Shown in pieces: positions 26,288-34,548 of a DNA stretch of 64,000 nt (the first letter of the stretch is position 1; the number at the start of each line of letters is the position of its first letter). The position numbers and the translations under genes were made by a program. The notes under the pieces were generated by a model, which saw only the letters and a program-made list of their open reading frames with translations, was not told where the DNA came from and did not search any database. This stretch comes from Alteribacillus sp. YIM 98480 (GTDB lineage: Bacteria > Bacillota > Bacilli > Bacillales > Marinococcaceae), in assembly GCF_009765375.1 (NCBI RefSeq), contig NZ_VTOK01000010.1:62001-126000 (forward strand), given 5' to 3'.

Positions 26288-27112
26288 TTATCTTATATTC
26301 ATTTCACTTGGCTTCGGCCCTTTGCGTTCACTGCGGTCTAAGTTATTGATTTTGTCCATATCTTCTTCGGTTAGTTCAAAATCAAACACATTAAAATTTT
26401 CTTCAATACGAGCAGGAGTTACTGATTTTGGAATCACAATAGAGCGGTTTTGCAAATGCCAGCGGATGATAACTTGAGCTGGTGTTTTGCCGTGCGCTTC
26501 AGCCAATTCTGTTATAATCTCGTTATTGAGCACGTCTCCCCCTTGCATCAAAGGACTCCAGGCTTCTATATAAATATCATGCTGCTGGCAAAATTTCTTT
26601 AGCTCCTTTTGAGCGAGATATGGATGACATTCTACTTGGTTGAGGACCGGTTTCACTTCACATTCATCTAACAACCGCTGTAGATGGTCTATATCGAAAT
26701 TGCAGACTCCAATGGCTTTCACCCGTCCATCTTGATAAAGCTTTTCCATAGCTTTGTAAGTCTCTATGTAGTCATCATGTTCTGGAGCAGGCCAATGAAT
26801 CAGATACAAATCAACGTAATCCAATCCGAGTTTCTCAAGACTATTATCAAATGCTTGAAGGGTGTTGTCATAGCCTTGATCTGCATTCCAAACTTTTGTT
26901 GTAATAAACAATTCTCCCCGCGGAATGTCTGCAGTACTGATAGCTTTCCCAACACCGCGTTCATTTTTATAGATAGCTGCTGTATCAATGGAACGATAAC
27001 CTGTTTCGAGAGCTTTTTTTACAGCAGGTGCTGCTGCTTCATCTTCTACCTGCCATACTCCAAAACCAAGCTGCGGCATTTTCAATCCGTTATTCAGCGT
27101 AACAAATTCCAT
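26288..27112 (-). CDS. aldo/keto reductase (YtbE/YvgN type)
   Basis: NADPH-dependent reductase of small aldehydes, 274 residues. The catalytic tetrad is readable: Asp in YRSIDTAAIY, Tyr in AAIYKNE, Lys in FITTKVW, His in DLYLIHWPAP. Cofactor contacts lie in IPKSVTPARIEEN. The start at 27112 (MEFVTLNNG) has AGGAGCG; the frame extends 12 codons further without homology. Methylglyoxal-type substrates are usual for this group; the substrate here is not known. Confidence 0.9.
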   Translation of the reverse strand: MEFVTLNNGLKMPQLGFGVWQVEDEAAAPAVKKALETGYRSIDTAAIYKNERGVGKAISTADIPRGELFITTKVWNADQGYDNTLQAFDNSLEKLGLDYVDLYLIHWPAPEHDDYIETYKAMEKLYQDGRVKAIGVCNFDIDHLQRLLDECEVKPVLNQVECHPYLAQKELKKFCQQHDIYIEAWSPLMQGGDVLNNEIITELAEAHGKTPAQVIIRWHLQNRSIVIPKSVTPARIEENFNVFDFELTEEDMDKINNLDRSERKGPKPSEMNIR

Positions 27113-27208
27113 GGAATCGCTCCTTTTCTTAACTATTGTATGTAACAAGAAAAGTATAACACAGAAGCTAATGAGTCTAAGTTTATCCTGCTCACAGCTT
27201 TGATTTTA

Positions 27209-27305
27209 GCAAAACTCGACTTGCCGCCAAGTCCCAATGGCAGAAGAGGTAGTTTTGCTTATACTTTGATTTTTTTACAAAGGTAAGATTTTCCTAAAGT
27301 ACAAA
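27209..27305. repeat. dispersed repeat family 2, copy a
   Basis: Contains GACTTGCCGCCAAGTCCCAA, TGGCAGAAG, TAGTTTTGCTTATACTTTGA and TTCCTAAAGTACAA, a colinear pattern that recurs at 34367, 39240, 44163, 57108 and 62752. No coding potential. The inverted pair CTTGnCGnCAAG gives a small hairpin. Confidence 0.6.
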
Positions 27306-27342
27306 AAACACCTGTCTATTCTCATAATAAACAGGTGCTGAC
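27302..27342 (-). terminator. terminator of the HU gene
   Basis: On the minus strand CACCTGTTTATT and AATAGACAGGTG form a stem followed by TTTTTTG, just downstream of the HU stop. Confidence 0.85.
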
Positions 27343-27355
27343 ATTCACTTATTTT

Positions 27356-27628
27356 TTAGTTAACTGCTTCTTTTAATTGTTTCCCTGGTTTGAAAGCAGG
27401 AACTTTAGAAGCAGGTATTTTAATTGTTTCACCGGTTTGCGGGTTACGTCCTTCTCGTGCAGCTCTTTCACGAATTTCGAAATTCCCAAATCCGATTAAT
27501 TGTACTTTTTCACCGGATTTTAGTGACTTTTCAATGTTTTCAAGAGTCGCATTTACAGCTGCCTCTGTATCTTTTTTACTCAATCCGGATTGTTCAGCAA
27601 CTTGATTAATAAGATCTGTTTTATTCAT
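27356..27628 (-). CDS. hup: DNA-binding protein HU
   Basis: 90-residue histone-like protein that bends and compacts DNA as a dimer. [20 protein letters not shown] is the standard N-terminus, [20 protein letters not shown] the core and start of the DNA-clasping beta-arm, and [19 protein letters not shown] the end. AAGGAGGG precedes the ATG. It stands alone with its own terminator. It may be a second copy beside a main hbs gene elsewhere, which cannot be judged here. Confidence 0.95.
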   Translation of the reverse strand: MNKTDLINQVAEQSGLSKKDTEAAVNATLENIEKSLKSGEKVQLIGFGNFEIRERAAREGRNPQTGETIKIPASKVPAFKPGKQLKEAVN

Positions 27629-27920
27629 TCTTTTCCCTCCTTATGCTTGTATCTATTATTCTTTCAATATAAAGAAGAAATATACCTTTTTCTGCTGAAA
27701 ATTTATTTTGACTCCATTTTTCATCTAATCAAACGTTTGATTAATTGGCTTGATAGTGTAACAGCAAACATTGAAAGTCCTGTCCACTGCCTCTTATTAT
27801 GTTTATTGATTATGAGTACAGCCAGTAGAAAACTATGAAACAAGATACTAACCTAACCGTATGTTCTCCTGATTTCATACAAATATATAGAAACCAAATT
27901 TTTCTTAAGGAGAGATTAAA

Positions 27921-28076
27921 ATGGGTTTTGTTGGAGGTTACGGCCCTGGATATGGTCCTGGATACGTTCCAGGTTACGGTGGAGGCTATGGTTATGGGGC
28001 TTGGTTGATTGTTGTGCTCTTTATTTTAGTCATCATCATCGGTGCCGCCTGGTGGTGGTATGAGAACTATAAATAA
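27921..28076 (+). CDS. YjcZ family small sporulation protein
   Basis: 51 residues: a Gly/Tyr-rich N-terminus with repeated GYGPGY units, then one hydrophobic segment (LIVVLFILVIIIGAAWWW) and a short ENYK tail. This matches the YjcZ/YtzN family of tiny proteins made during sporulation in bacilli. AAGGAGAG lies at proper distance before the ATG and a terminator follows. It was too short to be listed as a large reading frame but is well supported. Confidence 0.88.
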   Translation: MGFVGGYGPGYGPGYVPGYGGGYGYGAWLIVVLFILVIIIGAAWWWYENYK

Positions 28077-28095
28077 GGGATTGAATAGCAGCAGG

Positions 28096-28138
28096 TAAAG
28101 CCTCTTAGAGAATATACTCTCTTTAAGAGGCTTTATTT
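28096..28138 (+). terminator. terminator after the YjcZ-like gene
   Basis: AAAGCCTCTTA and TAAGAGGCTTTATTTTA form a stem with a T-rich tail 20-60 bases after the stop. It overlaps the end of the convergent CwlK-like pseudogene. Confidence 0.75.
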
Positions 28139-28673
28139 TAGCTCATTGGTCTTTCGTTGAAGCTCATGCATACTTAAATCTGTGTCTAACTGAAGATGAC
28201 TGTAATCTCTTAGCCCCGGCCAGTCGCCTCCCCATTCAAATCCAAGTTCCTTCGCAATTTCTGCGGTTTCTTTCCAGTCAGATTTCCCATTTTCATTTCC
28301 ATCATATTCAGTATTCCACGTTATTTCTCCATCTCCTGTTTATGGCAAAATCAATCGCCAGGCCGTAATTATGATACGATTCGCCTCCTTGTGCATTCGT
28401 TACAACACTTCCAGGCTGCGACCGGCCTTTTTCATATAAATTGTTTTGTTCCTCCAGTGTCCGGTATCCTTCGGTAATTACTACATTTATTCCTCTTTCT
28501 TCAGAGCGACGCAGAAGCTTATTTTTCTTTTCTTCAACAATAGGATGCAGTTCCGTTAATTCTGTCAATTCTTCTGGGGTGACTTCCTCTGTTTTTTCTT
28601 TTGGCCAAAAGAAAAAAAGTGCTGCCCCAAAAAGAAAAAGCAACGTCATATCCCAGCCAGCATTCGTTCGCAA
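28133..28673 (-). pseudogene. cwlK: CwlK-like L-Ala-D-Glu endopeptidase, frameshifted
   Basis: M15 family peptidoglycan peptidase with an N-terminal membrane anchor (TLLFLFGAALFFFW). The first frame runs through TEGYRTLEEQN and GGESYHNYGLAIDFA, giving the H-x6-D zinc motif, then goes out of frame near 28345. In the next frame the protein resumes as GEITWNTEYDGNENGKSDW, GFEWGGDW and DYSHLQ, which supplies the last zinc His, and stops at 28133. A single-base change at about 28340-28347 restores the whole enzyme. So it is a recently broken gene or a sequencing error. It is convergent with the YjcZ-like gene. Confidence 0.82.
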
Positions 28674-28840
28674 ATTCCAAATCCTTTCTTCTGTAATAAG
28701 GAAAAGATATTACGGTAGAAAGGAAATGTCAATTTATTTACTTCGTAATAGCGTCCGTTTTTAGAGGCAATGTATCCCCTTCTTGATCAATATGTTGTTT
28801 TAAATTTTTATTTTGCAAAGCATCATAATGGAGGACATCA

Positions 28841-28924
28841 GAAAAGCGCAAGCGCCTTTTTCACGAGCGAGTAGGCGCTGGAGCTAGACATGTAAAACGC
28901 CAATATTTATAATTTCTTACCTTT
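28841..28924. repeat. dispersed structured repeat, family 1, copy B (short form)
   Basis: 84-base copy lacking the central hairpin but keeping both ends (GAAAAGCGCAAGCGCC ... TTTCTTACCTTT). It interrupts the nucleotidyltransferase frame between PYFF and DVLHY. TCA is found on both sides (28838-28840 and 28925-28927) and only once in the rebuilt gene, which is a 3-bp target duplication. Confidence 0.88.
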
Positions 28925-29129
28925 TCAAAAAAATAAGGAATGGGGTACTCTTCATTTAATTTTTCATAAAGATCTCGAATGTCCTGCTCTGTTAGGTTTG
29001 AACCTTTTACAGCATGATTTATATTTGATCCTTGTTTATAATTGCCCTTTGCTTACTGCCAAAAATGATTGCTTCTTCTACAGACGGGAATGTAGATATA
29101 GCTTTTCGTATATACATAATGTCTCTTTC

Positions 29130-29517
29130 TATTGAACTACCCCCACTTAATTTCTGGTGAAATTTGAAGTGGGGGATTCCTGCGAACACCAGTGTAGCCA
29201 CCAGTTATATTAGCAGGCTCTATCCGTAGTCCCTACGGTGAAAACAAAAAACTTGTACGTTGGACTCGCCACACGTCCTACTTTAGCTTGGTTTTCGCAA
29301 CTTCGGTACGTGTGGGGCGATTGTTGGTTGGATATTTTACGTGACAAAGCATTTCTTGCCACAACCTCATTTATCCAGTTTTCAAAGAGCAATCTGTACA
29401 GGAATATTATACCACACAAACATATGTTTTGTTATACAAAAAGGCGATTCATCCCCCCCCTTATTTTTGGGCTGCGCGCCCTGCACAAAATGTAAGAGGG
29501 AGTCTTCTCTTCTAAAA
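29130..29517 (-). mobile_element. relic IS200/IS605-family element without transposase
   Basis: 388 bases inserted between codons 5 and 6 of the nucleotidyltransferase. On the minus strand the left part has ACATATGTTT and a TATAAT box typical of the left ends of tnpB-type IS605 elements in bacilli. The right end has GTAGGGACTACGGATAGAGC, TGGTGTTCGCAGGAATC and the terminal hairpin CCCCCACTT...AAGTGGGGG (29140-29175) followed by TAGTTCA. No tnpA or tnpB reading frame is left. The right half corresponds to where TnpB elements encode their omega-RNA. Confidence 0.7.
29140..29290 (-). ncRNA. possible omega-RNA region of the relic IS605 element
   Basis: In TnpB elements the guide RNA covers the right end, and here this part is preserved (stem GTAGGGACTAC, then GGTGGC/CACTGGTG, then the terminal hairpin). 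The guide would be the bases beyond 29130, inside the interrupted nucleotidyltransferase gene. Expression is not shown; without TnpB in cis it would be inert or served in trans. Confidence 0.35.
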
Positions 29518-29932
29518 TGATAAACCAAACATACCTGCACTTCCTTTTTTAAATCTTGCTGCAGCACTTTTATCACTGGGAAATATTTATTAATGATTAA
29601 AGATCTTACTTTCTCTGCCATTGTTTCATCGTAAGTATAAGTTGTTAAGTTCCGATTAGACAGACCATCTATCCAAACATATCCATCTTCTATTATTCCC
29701 ATTTGAACCGCAGTTTTAATGGCATCTCTAGGGCTTCTCACACTATAAATCTGAGCCTCTCCGTAATCTTTCATCACATTCCATGAAAGTTCAAAAGCCA
29801 TTTCAAACAATTGAATGACTCCTGCCCGCTCTAATTCTGTTTGCGGTCTAGTTTTTGTATATTTTTCAAGCAGGTCATATGCCTTTTGAAAATTTCATAT
29901 CTTTGTCTCCAGCGAACTTCTTTATCAATCAT
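29382..29932 (-). pseudogene. HI0074-like nucleotidyltransferase partner, frameshifted
   Basis: Helical-bundle protein (NTase substrate-binding, HI0074 family). From ATG 29932 it reads MIDKEVRWRQRYEIF, then a 1-base loss in an A-run (about 29888) shifts the frame. It continues as KKAYDLLEKYTKTRPQTELE, VIQLFEMAFELSWNVMKDYG, SPRDAIKTAV and RNLTTYTYDETMAE, all typical of the family. The C-terminus runs into the IS605 relic and ends on foreign sequence. With its HI0073-like neighbour it was a two-gene MNT/HEPN-like pair, of the kind found as toxin-antitoxin-like modules. Confidence 0.75.
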
Positions 29933-29979
29933 TTTCGCAGCCACATCCCTAATACTTGATTCAAAGTTTAATAAACATC

Positions 29980-32001
29980 TTACGCTTTCTCCATATGAAC
30001 CCGACTTGAAAAGAACACCGCTCCTTCCCCCATATCAGATAAGCGGTCTGGAGTTAGAGTGTTTACATTGCTGAACCCTCTTGCTTCATCCGACCACAAC
30101 CCTTGACATACCACTACACCTGGAAGTACATTCTGCCCTGCTGCTGCTTTCATTTTACATTGTCCTCTATTATTCCAGATTTTCACCATATCCCAGTTCT
30201 TAATACCCTTCGCGTAAGCATCGTCTTCGTGTATATGAAGTATTGGTCCTTTTTCTAGTTTTCTATGTTTTTCATTGTTAGAAAACGTAGAGTTTAAGAA
30301 ACTGTGATTTGGACCGGGTACAAATAAAAAAGGTTCTTCTTCCTCTGGTAAAGGGACATAGGTTGGCAGCGGCGGATGTCCTAGTTTCTCCATTCTTTTT
30401 GATAATAATTCTATTTTCCCGCTGGGGGTGGGAAGATCGTCTAAAATGTTCGTTGAACGTAATGCTTTACCATAGTGGTTTTCTTTTAGATCGGTCCATT
30501 CCACATTTGAATGCTTCAGCGCTTCTCTTAGCATCACTTCGTCAGAATCATAAAGTTCTTTTTCTTTAAATCCGAGAGCTTCTGCTAATAAGCGAAACAC
30601 TTCTGAATTCGTTTTACTCTCTTTATAGTGTTCAACAACCGGGTACTGCAATTGCATGTAATGGTGCCAATAAGAAGTATAGAAGTCAGTGCTTTCAAAG
30701 CTTGAGGCTGCAGGAAGAATAATGTCTGCATACTTAGCCGTTTCCGTTATAAACATATCGTGCACCACAGTAAAAAGATCTTCTCTTTTTAACCCCTTGC
30801 GCACTTTATTACTTTCTGGGGCGACTAGCGCTGGATTACTGTTATATACATAGAGTGACCGAATCGGCGGATCCTCTCGATCTATCAGTTCTTTTCCTAT
30901 ACTATTCATGTTAATGGCGCGAGTCGTTTTTTTCTCTAAAAGATCTGGTCTTTGCAGGGCATATTGGCTAAATTGAATGACCGAACCATTTCCTTTAATC
31001 GCACCACCGCCTTTTTGCAGCCATTGGCCTGTCAACGCTGGCAGACATGCTATGGTGCGAATGCACATCCCTCCGTTATCGTGATGCTGTATACCATTGC
31101 CGATGCGAATAAAGGAAGGCGTAGTTTTACCGTACAGACGTGCCAATTCATATATGTCTTCGACCGGTACTCCGGTAATTTCAGACACCGTGTACGGATT
31201 ATATACTTTTACATGGTCTCGAAGCTCCTCGTGGCCAACTGTATATTTTTTCATAAAAGGTTCGTCGGTTAAACCTTCCTCAAATAAAACATGCATCATG
31301 CCAAGGGCAAGCGCCGTATCGGTTCCCGGCTTTATAGGAATAAACCAATCTCCCCAGCGTCCGGTCTGATTTTTATGTACATCGATGACTACTATTTTTG
31401 CCCCGTTTTTTCTTGCCTGCTGTGCAAGCGTCACCTGATGCATGTTAGTACTGACTGCATTAATTCCCCACATGATAAATAACTTAGCATGTACGGTTTC
31501 TTCCGGGTCTGTGCCAAAACTTCCTCCCATTGTAAAAGCATAACCGGCTGCACCTGCAGACGAACAAATTGTACGCTTAAGCCTGCTGGCACCAAGACGA
31601 TGAAAAAAACGACGATCCATTCCTTCTGCACTAATACGTCCCATATTCCCATAAAAGCTGTAAGGAAGAATACTTTCAGGACCTTCTTTCTTTATCAAAT
31701 CCTGCCATGCTGAAGTAATGATCTTAACGGCTTCTTCCCAGCTTATACGTTTAAATCTCCCTTCCCCTTTAGGTCCGACTCGTTTCAAAGGGTGGCCAAT
31801 ACGCTTTTTATCATATAGACGTTCTGTCATATGACGAACCTTGTTACAAATAGCCCCTTTTGTGACGGGGTGATCTAGATCTCCATCTACCTTTTTTATT
31901 TTTCCGTCTTTTTTATATAAAACAAGGCCGCATTGATCAGGGCAATCTAGCGGACACACTGATTTAAAGACTCCGTTCCGTTGAATACTGTGATCCTCCA
32001 A
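29980..32001 (-). CDS. yyaE: molybdopterin oxidoreductase, YyaE-like
   Basis: 673-residue bis-MGD molybdoenzyme of the DMSO-reductase superfamily. The N-terminal 4Fe-4S motif is CPLDCPDQC ... GAICNK. Further family segments are WGINAVSTNMHQ, YNSNPALVAPES, DIILPAASSFESTDFY and the C-terminal MGD-binding barrel (NNRGQCKMKA). No twin-arginine signal is seen, so it is cytoplasmic. No electron-transfer subunit is next to it. It resembles B. subtilis YyaE, whose reaction is not established. TTG 32001 has AAGGAG upstream. The 3' end lies close to the broken HI0074-like gene. Confidence 0.9.
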   Translation of the reverse strand: MEDHSIQRNGVFKSVCPLDCPDQCGLVLYKKDGKIKKVDGDLDHPVTKGAICNKVRHMTERLYDKKRIGHPLKRVGPKGEGRFKRISWEEAVKIITSAWQDLIKKEGPESILPYSFYGNMGRISAEGMDRRFFHRLGASRLKRTICSSAGAAGYAFTMGGSFGTDPEETVHAKLFIMWGINAVSTNMHQVTLAQQARKNGAKIVVIDVHKNQTGRWGDWFIPIKPGTDTALALGMMHVLFEEGLTDEPFMKKYTVGHEELRDHVKVYNPYTVSEITGVPVEDIYELARLYGKTTPSFIRIGNGIQHHDNGGMCIRTIACLPALTGQWLQKGGGAIKGNGSVIQFSQYALQRPDLLEKKTTRAINMNSIGKELIDREDPPIRSLYVYNSNPALVAPESNKVRKGLKREDLFTVVHDMFITETAKYADIILPAASSFESTDFYTSYWHHYMQLQYPVVEHYKESKTNSEVFRLLAEALGFKEKELYDSDEVMLREALKHSNVEWTDLKENHYGKALRSTNILDDLPTPSGKIELLSKRMEKLGHPPLPTYVPLPEEEEPFLFVPGPNHSFLNSTFSNNEKHRKLEKGPILHIHEDDAYAKGIKNWDMVKIWNNRGQCKMKAAAGQNVLPGVVVCQGLWSDEARGFSNVNTLTPDRLSDMGEGAVFFSSRVHMEKA

Positions 32002-32248
32002 TGTAGATGCTCCTTCCGGCAGGATAATTGAGTTTCTACATCAACATTTCAACGTATCATATTCTATTCCTTCAAAAGCTTGATTTTTAGTTGAGAATGG
32101 AACTTTTCCTATGGAAGAAAGGAAACTGGGTGCTGATACTGTTGTTTCATTACAAAGTAAGGCTCAAACGACTGCTGATATAAAGGGCAGCCGTGTTGTC
32201 CTTCCTTATTCCTTCGTATCCGTTCACAGCATCTTTCAGCTAGTATAG

Positions 32249-34351
32249 TCAATCATTCACGGATTTGTGCATTTGAACCAACGATGAGGATGGGTCCGAA
32301 ATTAATGAAAAAGTAAAATAAAAGGTACTGCCTTGTCTTTCTTCACTGTTTACTCCTATTGTTCCGCCGTGTCCACGAATAATCTCTTTTGAAATGGCAA
32401 GACCAAGTCCAACACCTTCTCCTTTCCTATTTTCCATAACGCCCCCTCTATAAAAACGGTGGAATACATAGGGCAGATCATCTTTATTTATTCCGGTTCC
32501 CGTATCGTGTATAAAAACGCCCGCTTCATTACCTTTATCATCATTTATCAAAGCTAATTCTATAATAATCTGCCCGTCAGAAGGCGTGAATTTCTTAGCA
32601 TTAAACAAAAGATTAGTAAAGACTTGTTCTATTCGAATCTGGTCGATGCTTACCAAAAAGTCTCTCTCTTTTCCCGGGAGGTTATTAATAAAGATCATTT
32701 GTAAACCGGTTTTCTCTATTTCTGATTGGTACGTTGAGGCCAGATTTTGAATAAATGAAACAATATACGTTTTCTCAAACTGGTAGGAAATCGTTCCTGA
32801 TTCCAATTTTGCAAGTTCCCTTAAATCTTCAATAATTTTTCCGAGAAAGATTGTTTTATTATATACTAGGTGCAAATATTTAGGGTTGCTGCGATCGACA
32901 ATGTTATCAAGCATAGCTTTGACATAACCTTGAATGGACGTTAGTGGAGTATTTAGTTCATGAGAAATATTTGACATGAGTTCGCGTCTGGTTTTATGCA
33001 TTTTCGAAAGTCTCGCGTTGGCCTCTTTTAAGTCATTATTGGCTTTTACCAGCTTTTTTGTACGTTCATGAACTTTTTCTTCTAGCGTTTGATTTATATT
33101 TTTCAAGCGTGATGACAATTTTTCAGATTGAGTTAACGCATCGGTAAAGACACTTGAAAGATGAAAGGATTGAGCAAAAAGGTAAATAAACAATCCGAGC
33201 GATACCGTTTCGCCTGTACTTACGATCTGGTTATAATATAGAATGTCATTTATAACAAAAACAAAAAGTACAGACATAGCAACAGCATGAAGTACAGCCC
33301 CTTTTCTTTTTCGTATAAGTGCTTTAAACAAGACATAAATAAGATAAGCAATGCCCAAGGATGCTAATAATTGCAGCAAAACCATTGCTTCTGTAAAAAT
33401 TCGCGCGGGAGTAAAGAGGATAAAAATACTAAAACCAGTCAATGCCCCTAACAGAAGATTGCGTATTCCTTTTTGCATTTCTTTCTTATATTGAGATTGG
33501 ATAAATAATATTAAAAAAATCATGCCAAAGCTCGCACCCCAATATTCCAACTTTAGCGAAAACTCCCAGTTAATCCAGGGAGCAAAGCGAATAAGCAGCA
33601 CTTCACCGAGTAGAAGTGTACGAACAGCCACCGCTGCACAAATGCCTCCAAAATACAGAGCAGAACGGTCTTGTGGACGTAATAAATATAAACCAAAATG
33701 ATACAGTGCCATTACTGCAAGACTGACAACAAAAATAATTTCTTTTGCAACTTTTTGTTCCCGCAGCTGTTGAATAGCTTCCGGAGAACCAAGCTGAAAG
33801 GCATTTGCCCATCCAGCCTTCCGTTGATGAAAGTCAGAAACGTGGATAACAATATCCATTTCGGATGACTCCGCCTGAAAATATACAATTTGGGGGTAAT
33901 GCCTGGGCTCCATTTCTGAGTGGTTCGTACCTACCTTGCCATTAGACGCTAAGAGTTCTCCATCCACCCACATTTTGTAGGCAGTTGAAATACTAGGAAT
34001 ATACAAGCCTAGTACATTATCATTATCAGGAAGGAGTACACGAAGTCTGTATGTAGCATAGCCCCTATGAGGCAATTGATCTTCTTCCATCTTATTATGC
34101 CAGCTTCCTGGAGTGTTTATATACTCAGGCTTTACGAAATAATCGTTCTCTGGATCTTGAAACTCGTTCCATTGAAATAACCATTCCCCATCAAGATGAA
34201 CCGTCTCTTTCGTTTCCATATCCCAATTTCTTAAATCAAGACTTCCTTGTTTGGCCTCTTGGTGTACGTCTGTGGTCGTTTGAGTGCTGCATGCTGCAGT
34301 TGATAATAAAACAATCCACCCAAATAAACATAATAGAAACTTATTTGTCAT
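32249..34351 (-). CDS. sensor histidine kinase with 7TMR-DISM domain and lipobox
   Basis: About 700 residues. It begins with a lipoprotein-type signal (LLSTAACS, Cys about residue 21). Residues about 35-190 form an extracellular jelly-roll domain (LDGEWLFQW, GYATYRLRVLL), as in 7TMR-DISMED proteins. Seven membrane segments follow (about 205-400), then a coiled linker, the phospho-acceptor His in MSNISHELNTPLTSIQGY, and the ATPase domain with NLLFNAKKF, DTGTGI and GEGVGLGLAI. It thus senses an outside, perhaps carbohydrate, ligand. No response regulator is adjacent. ATG 34351 is preferred over the frame's earlier codon since it opens the signal peptide. Confidence 0.88.
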   Translation of the reverse strand: MTNKFLLCLFGWIVLLSTAACSTQTTTDVHQEAKQGSLDLRNWDMETKETVHLDGEWLFQWNEFQDPENDYFVKPEYINTPGSWHNKMEEDQLPHRGYATYRLRVLLPDNDNVLGLYIPSISTAYKMWVDGELLASNGKVGTNHSEMEPRHYPQIVYFQAESSEMDIVIHVSDFHQRKAGWANAFQLGSPEAIQQLREQKVAKEIIFVVSLAVMALYHFGLYLLRPQDRSALYFGGICAAVAVRTLLLGEVLLIRFAPWINWEFSLKLEYWGASFGMIFLILFIQSQYKKEMQKGIRNLLLGALTGFSIFILFTPARIFTEAMVLLQLLASLGIAYLIYVLFKALIRKRKGAVLHAVAMSVLFVFVINDILYYNQIVSTGETVSLGLFIYLFAQSFHLSSVFTDALTQSEKLSSRLKNINQTLEEKVHERTKKLVKANNDLKEANARLSKMHKTRRELMSNISHELNTPLTSIQGYVKAMLDNIVDRSNPKYLHLVYNKTIFLGKIIEDLRELAKLESGTISYQFEKTYIVSFIQNLASTYQSEIEKTGLQMIFINNLPGKERDFLVSIDQIRIEQVFTNLLFNAKKFTPSDGQIIIELALINDDKGNEAGVFIHDTGTGINKDDLPYVFHRFYRGGVMENRKGEGVGLGLAISKEIIRGHGGTIGVNSEERQGSTFYFTFSLISDPSSSLVQMHKSVND

Positions 34352-34366
34352 CCCCACCGCCACCTT

Positions 34367-34482
34367 AGAAAAGCTTGGCTTGCCGCAAAGTCCAATGGTA
34401 AAAGCTGCAGTTTATCTGATACTCTTACTATTAAATTCTTTATCAACAGTGAAAAAGAATCACATCTTATTTCCTAAAGTAT
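34367..34482. repeat. dispersed repeat family 2, copy b
   Basis: Reads GGCTTGCCGCAAAGTCCAAT, then AAAGCTGCAGTTTATCTGAT and TTTCCTAAAGTAT, colinear with copy a. It lies between the sensor kinase and the ArsR gene, where their divergent promoters must be. Confidence 0.55.
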
Positions 34483-34548
34483 AACATGTTAATTTTTTCT
34501 ATTTTTAAATATTTGATAAAAACTTTTAATCACTGTACAATTCTACAT

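Larger units (their letters stand above)
28738..29532 (-). pseudogene. HI0073-like nucleotidyltransferase, broken by two insertions and a frameshift
   Basis: The reading frame can be rebuilt: MFGLS (from 29532), [insertion 29130-29517], ERDIMYIRKAISTFPSVEEA, then the nucleotidyltransferase motif IIFGS followed by a frameshift near 29045 into KGNYKQGS, then LTEQDIRDLYEKLNEEYPI and PYFF, [repeat copy B 28841-28924], DVLHYDALQNKNLKQHIDQE and a stop at 28738. The GS motif and the PYFFDVLHY end are typical of minimal nucleotidyltransferases of HI0073 type, which pair with a HI0074-like partner, here the next gene upstream. The metal-binding DxD is lost (SNIN instead of SDVD). Confidence 0.75.

Noticed and set aside
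26684-27145. 153-codon plus-strand frame
   Set aside because: Antisense shadow of the aldo/keto reductase, whose catalytic residues are complete.
28300-29900. CRISPR-like array among the short repeats
   Set aside because: The repeats are single, far apart and not regularly spaced; no cas genes.
32112-32249. 45-codon plus-strand frame between the molybdoenzyme and sensor kinase genes
   Set aside because: No ribosome-binding site, no family resemblance and placed between two opposing genes' ends.
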